Source of the DNA: Oscillospiraceae bacterium
Lineage (GTDB): Bacteria > Bacillota > Clostridia > Oscillospirales > Ruminococcaceae
Assembly (NCBI GenBank): GCA_009777635.1
Contig: WRLK01000014.1
Span: 1 to 53,930 of the forward strand
Length of the DNA: 53,930 nucleotides
Direction of reading: 5' to 3'
Shown: positions 51,268-53,930 of the stretch, one piece after another
How the letters are laid out: every line of letters begins with the position of its first letter
How positions within the stretch are numbered: the stretch's first letter is position 1
The notes under the pieces: model-generated
Databases searched by the model: none
What the model saw: only the letters and a program-made list of their open reading frames with translations
What the model was told of the DNA's origin: nothing
Position numbers and translations under genes: made by a program

Positions 51268-52218
51268 TCAGTATATCCCGCCTCCTTCTAGAATTGATAA
51301 AGCACATATATCGTCGGCTATTAAAACGTTGAGGTAGCCGCCCTTGATTGCCGCTAAGATGGATTCCTTTTTATAAGGCCCAACGGCAACCCCAACGCGA
51401 AGATGGACATTGCGTATGGTTTCAAGCGGGATTGTAACCATCCTGCCTGAAAAAACCGTATCGGCCTGCGTGCCGTCCAAATTGAGCCTGTGACCGCACA
51501 CATCGGCCGCCAACCCTTGCCGCACAAGCTCCGCCGCATCATCCAATGATATGTAACCGCCAAGATATGCAGCGCTTTCCTCAGGGATACTGGAACCCAA
51601 TCCCAAGAAAACCATATCCATCTGTTTCATGCGCGCAAAATATTCGCGGTTGTCGTCCTCCATGATCATTTTCGCCAGCACCGCGCTGCTCACAACCATC
51701 GGATACTGCAAAACATGATAGTTGACGTCCATTTTGTTTGCAAGCTTTTTGATGGTTTCAATCCCGCCGGTAATATGGTTTGAAATATGCATGCCTCCGG
51801 TAATCTGCATAATTTCGACGTTGCTTGCTAAAACCTTCCCCTCGTATGCTTCTATCATACAGTTTGCGGTAGAGCCCCACTGTATACCTATCAGCATGTT
51901 ATCGCGCAGGTGCTCGCGCAGAAATTTAGCCGCTGTCTGGCCAACCATTGCTTTTATTAGCTCCGGCTCCGTTGAGGGAACCACCATAGCTTTTAAAAGG
52001 CCGAAACGCTTGATGAGTTCCTCCTGAAGCTCATTTTGCAGATTCCCCTGCTCTGCGATGCGAAACTGCACGATGCGCTGCTCTTTTGCCTGAGTGAGCA
52101 TGCGCGAGACCTTTGAACGCGAATATCCGAAGCTCGCGGCAATTTCGTCCTGAGTGAGATCCGTGAGATAGTAAAGCTTTGCTACCTTGATCAAATCGCT
52201 TTTCTTATGCGGCCTCAT
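51268..52218 (-). CDS. SorC/DeoR-type sugar-binding transcriptional regulator
   Basis: 316 residues. N-terminal helix-turn-helix (LTQDEIAASFGYSRSKVSRML) plus SorC sugar-phosphate domain (VGQTAAKFL, IGIQWGSTANCMIE, LGLGSSIP, GHRLNLDG). Such proteins are controlled by phosphorylated sugars. It is embedded in the operon, and TGCACA-type palindromes at its promoter are probable binding sites. Confidence 0.88.
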   Translation of the reverse strand: MRPHKKSDLIKVAKLYYLTDLTQDEIAASFGYSRSKVSRMLTQAKEQRIVQFRIAEQGNLQNELQEELIKRFGLLKAMVVPSTEPELIKAMVGQTAAKFLREHLRDNMLIGIQWGSTANCMIEAYEGKVLASNVEIMQITGGMHISNHITGGIETIKKLANKMDVNYHVLQYPMVVSSAVLAKMIMEDDNREYFARMKQMDMVFLGLGSSIPEESAAYLGGYISLDDAAELVRQGLAADVCGHRLNLDGTQADTVFSGRMVTIPLETIRNVHLRVGVAVGPYKKESILAAIKGGYLNVLIADDICALSILEGGGIY

Positions 52219-52236
52219 AGCTATTGCCCTTTCTCT

Positions 52237-53367
52237 TTAAGATAACGGATATTTCCCAAGCTCTTTTGCATATTCATACATTTTAAAAAAGTTTTCAACC
52301 GGAACGTCTTCTATGAAGTGATTCGATGGGGAGAAAATGTATCCGCCTCCCTGTCCTAACGCCTTGATGCGTGTCTTGCATTCTTCATGCAACCGGTCAA
52401 GCGTTCCCGGCGCCGCGTTTTGGATATCGATTCCTCCGTGGAAGACAAGGCTGCCGCCGAATTCGGCTTTAAGCTCAAAGGAGTCCATGCCTGCCGCCAG
52501 CGGCTGGATCGACGAAAGGATATCTACGCCGCTTTCGATAAACATCGGAATGAGCGGGCGGACTCCTCCGCAGCTATGCAGAAAGATTTTGACGCCCGGC
52601 GCCGCTTCCTTGACCGCATCAAATAACCGTTTATGCGGCCTTAGGAAAAATTCTCTAAAACAGTCCGGCGAAATGAACGGACCAGATTGCGTGCCAAAGT
52701 CGGACGCAAATTCTATCCACTCTATATACGGAGCGACAGACCGGACATATAATACGTTTAATTCAATGATGAGGTCGGTGACTTTTTCTATTAACGCCGC
52801 CGCGAAATCCGGGTCGTCATAAAGGCATACGAGAAAGTCCTCGATACCGTACAGGAACTGGCAAATCTCAAAAATCGTACCGCTTGTGGCCGATGTAGCC
52901 GTGATCGCGCAATCCGTCGTCTCGTACCAGTTCCGCGCCCGTTCCGCAAGCCCGCGCACACGCCCGGAATCAAGCATATCCGGCCATTTGTAAGCTTCAA
53001 GCTGTTCGATTTTTGCATTCGCAAGCGGATACTTCGTGATGGACGGGTGCATGCCGATAATTTTTCTTCCCACACCCCACTCGTCAATCGAGTTTCCGTC
53101 GCCATCGATATAGGATTTAAAAGAATCAGGCCTGCCGATATTGATGTGCCGGAAGTCTGAGCCTATCAAATCCGCAAGGCTATAGTCTTCATACTCGCAC
53201 GTTGACCCAGGGCGGATGCGCTCGCCAAACTCCTTCTTCCCCAGTTTTTCCATGATGCGCAAATATAAATCCGTATGTATCCTGCTGTCGGTTCCCCATA
53301 GATCGACCGGTATGCGATCCGGTTCTTTGTGCCTCATCGCTAAACGCACTCTTTCTCTGCTTGTCAA
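52237..53367 (-). CDS. Uroporphyrinogen decarboxylase-family protein (MtaA/CmuA-like)
   Basis: 376 residues from TTG 53367, which has AGAGGA 6 bases upstream and begins the usual LTSRERVRLAMRHKEPDRIP. A UroD TIM-barrel is recognisable (LHSCGGVRPLIPMFIESGVDI, VFHGGIDIQ). Members outside haem synthesis are methyltransferases that use corrinoid proteins. No corrinoid-binding gene is present here. It is the first gene of the PTS operon. Confidence 0.85.
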   Translation of the reverse strand: MTSRERVRLAMRHKEPDRIPVDLWGTDSRIHTDLYLRIMEKLGKKEFGERIRPGSTCEYEDYSLADLIGSDFRHINIGRPDSFKSYIDGDGNSIDEWGVGRKIIGMHPSITKYPLANAKIEQLEAYKWPDMLDSGRVRGLAERARNWYETTDCAITATSATSGTIFEICQFLYGIEDFLVCLYDDPDFAAALIEKVTDLIIELNVLYVRSVAPYIEWIEFASDFGTQSGPFISPDCFREFFLRPHKRLFDAVKEAAPGVKIFLHSCGGVRPLIPMFIESGVDILSSIQPLAAGMDSFELKAEFGGSLVFHGGIDIQNAAPGTLDRLHEECKTRIKALGQGGGYIFSPSNHFIEDVPVENFFKMYEYAKELGKYPLS

Positions 53368-53384
53368 CCGGCATCCTCTCCATC

Positions 53385-53398
53385 TGCACAATTGTGCA
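53385..53398. promoter_or_regulatory. Palindromic operator O1
   Basis: TGCACAATTGTGCA, a perfect 14-base palindrome between promoter and first gene, about 18-30 bases beyond the predicted transcription start. Confidence 0.65.
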
Positions 53399-53421
53399 TG
53401 TTATGTGCTATGCTTATTTGT

Positions 53422-53450
53422 ATTATAGCATGTATAATTTGTTCTTTCAA
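53422..53450 (-). promoter_or_regulatory. Promoter of the UroD-PTS operon
   Basis: On the minus strand TTGAAA (53450-53445), 17-base spacer, TATAAT (53427-53422), a good sigma-A promoter flanked by the two operators. Confidence 0.75.
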
Positions 53451-53557
53451 GAGAATGCTTTATAATTTCTCGGGTAATTATTTCTAAAATTTAGCAATTC
53501 ATTTTGTGTATTTTGTAAAAATCGATTATTTTGAATGCCAAAATTTATATTGTCATT

Positions 53558-53571
53558 TGCACATTTGTGCA
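53558..53571. promoter_or_regulatory. Palindromic operator O2
   Basis: TGCACATTTGTGCA matches O1 at 13 of 14 positions, 173 bases upstream of it, a spacing suited to DNA looping by a tetrameric SorC protein. Confidence 0.6.
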
Positions 53572-53612
53572 CAATCGGAGGTGTTGTTGATAAATCCGCC
53601 GTGATTGTCACA

Positions 53613-53643
53613 ATAAAAAAAGACGCCGTACCATTACAGCGTC
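53613..53643 (-). terminator. Terminator of the upstream partial gene
   Basis: GACGC and GCGTC close a stem whose minus-strand 3' side runs into TTTTTTTATTG. Confidence 0.65.
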
Positions 53644-53772
53644 GATTGATAATCATAGTAAACCGTGGCGATTTGCGCTAAAGGGGCCGTAAAAATAACC
53701 AATGGAGCGCTCGATACGGACGGCATGACCATAGACTGCAAAGACGCCCGCGTTATAATCGGGCTGTGAATG

Positions 53773-53930
53773 TTATTCACCCGCGGCGGAATCAGCGGCG
53801 ACCGCCGCTTTTTTAAGCGCGCCGTGCAGCAAATGGACGTTAATGTCATCTAAAACATAATTTATTTTGTCCGGCCATTCTTTTTGCATTAAATCCTTCA
53901 TTGCCGCCTTTGCGGCGGTTATGTCCCGCG
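53773..53930 (-). CDS. Partial gene at the right edge, C-terminal end only
   Basis: An open frame enters from the edge and ends at TAA 53773-53775. The ~51 visible residues (AAMKDLMQKEWPDKINYVLD, then INVHLLHGALKKAAVAADSA) are helical and charged. The family is not recognised. The terminator at 53,613-53,643 lies downstream. Confidence 0.5.
   Translation of the reverse strand, partial: RDITAAKAAMKDLMQKEWPDKINYVLDDINVHLLHGALKKAAVAADSAAGE

Overview
The window looks like the chromosome of an anaerobic, spore-forming Firmicute (class Clostridia, gut- or rumen-type). The evidence is a complete spoIIIAA-AH sporulation operon, the block asp23-nusB-(tsaD-like)-xseA-xseB-ispA-tlyA-nadK-argR-recN in the usual clostridial order, purine-rich Shine-Dalgarno sites with frequent GTG/TTG starts, and sigma-A promoters of the TTGnnn-17-TATAAT type. 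No rRNA, CRISPR array or intact prophage is visible.

Region 1 (about 356-20,498) appears to be a genomic island of about 20.1 kb inserted at the 3' end of a tRNA-Lys gene. An intact tRNA-Lys(TTT) lies at 20,447-20,522 on the minus strand. A 51-bp copy of its 3' part (50/51 identical, same orientation) lies at 356-406. No integrase was found. The island carries a minus-strand LytTR/DUF3021/membrane-flavodoxin operon and a plus-strand beta-mannan (acetyl-galactoglucomannan) utilisation locus: GH36 alpha-galactosidase, LacI and AraC regulators, a sugar-binding lipoprotein with MalF/MalG-type permeases, a GH130_2 mannooligosaccharide phosphorylase, cellobiose 2-epimerase, a GH130_1 mannosylglucose phosphorylase, a GH113 mannanase, a GH88/GH105-like hydrolase and a SASA-type acetylesterase. 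Together they predict import of decorated mannooligosaccharides, removal of galactosyl and acetyl groups, and phosphorolysis to Man-1-P plus glucose. Several island genes are wrecks: two ABC exporters, a phosphomannomutase and a RelE/HigB-type toxin.

Region 2 (20.6-36.5 kb, all minus strand) is core chromosome: tyrS, recN, argR, nadK, tlyA, a divergent PAP2 gene, ispA, xseB, xseA, a TsaD-like paralogue, nusB, asp23 and the spoIIIA operon. A highly structured inverted-repeat element of about 280 bp sits inside the spoIIIA operon, between spoIIIAE and spoIIIAF.

Region 3 (36.5-41 kb) is a patchwork. It holds an alpha/beta hydrolase behind a structured leader and a 10-codon leader ORF, an integrase tail, a truncated phage antirepressor domain, a GNAT acetyltransferase and a secreted Ig-like, glycine-rich protein whose 5' leader has riboswitch-like architecture.

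Region 4 (41-46.9 kb) is ordinary chromosome: a stand-alone FtsK gamma domain, a YigZ-family gene, rpmE, an EAL/HDOD protein, purC, comF, small unknowns, an XRE regulator and an HD hydrolase.

Region 5 (46.9-53.6 kb, minus strand) is one catabolic operon: UroD-family protein, SorC regulator, PTS EIIB, EIIC, EIIA and a second EIIB, a cysteine-desulfurase-like enzyme and a class II aldolase. It is preceded by a clear promoter and two near-identical palindromes (TGCACAATTGTGCA type). Its substrate is unknown.
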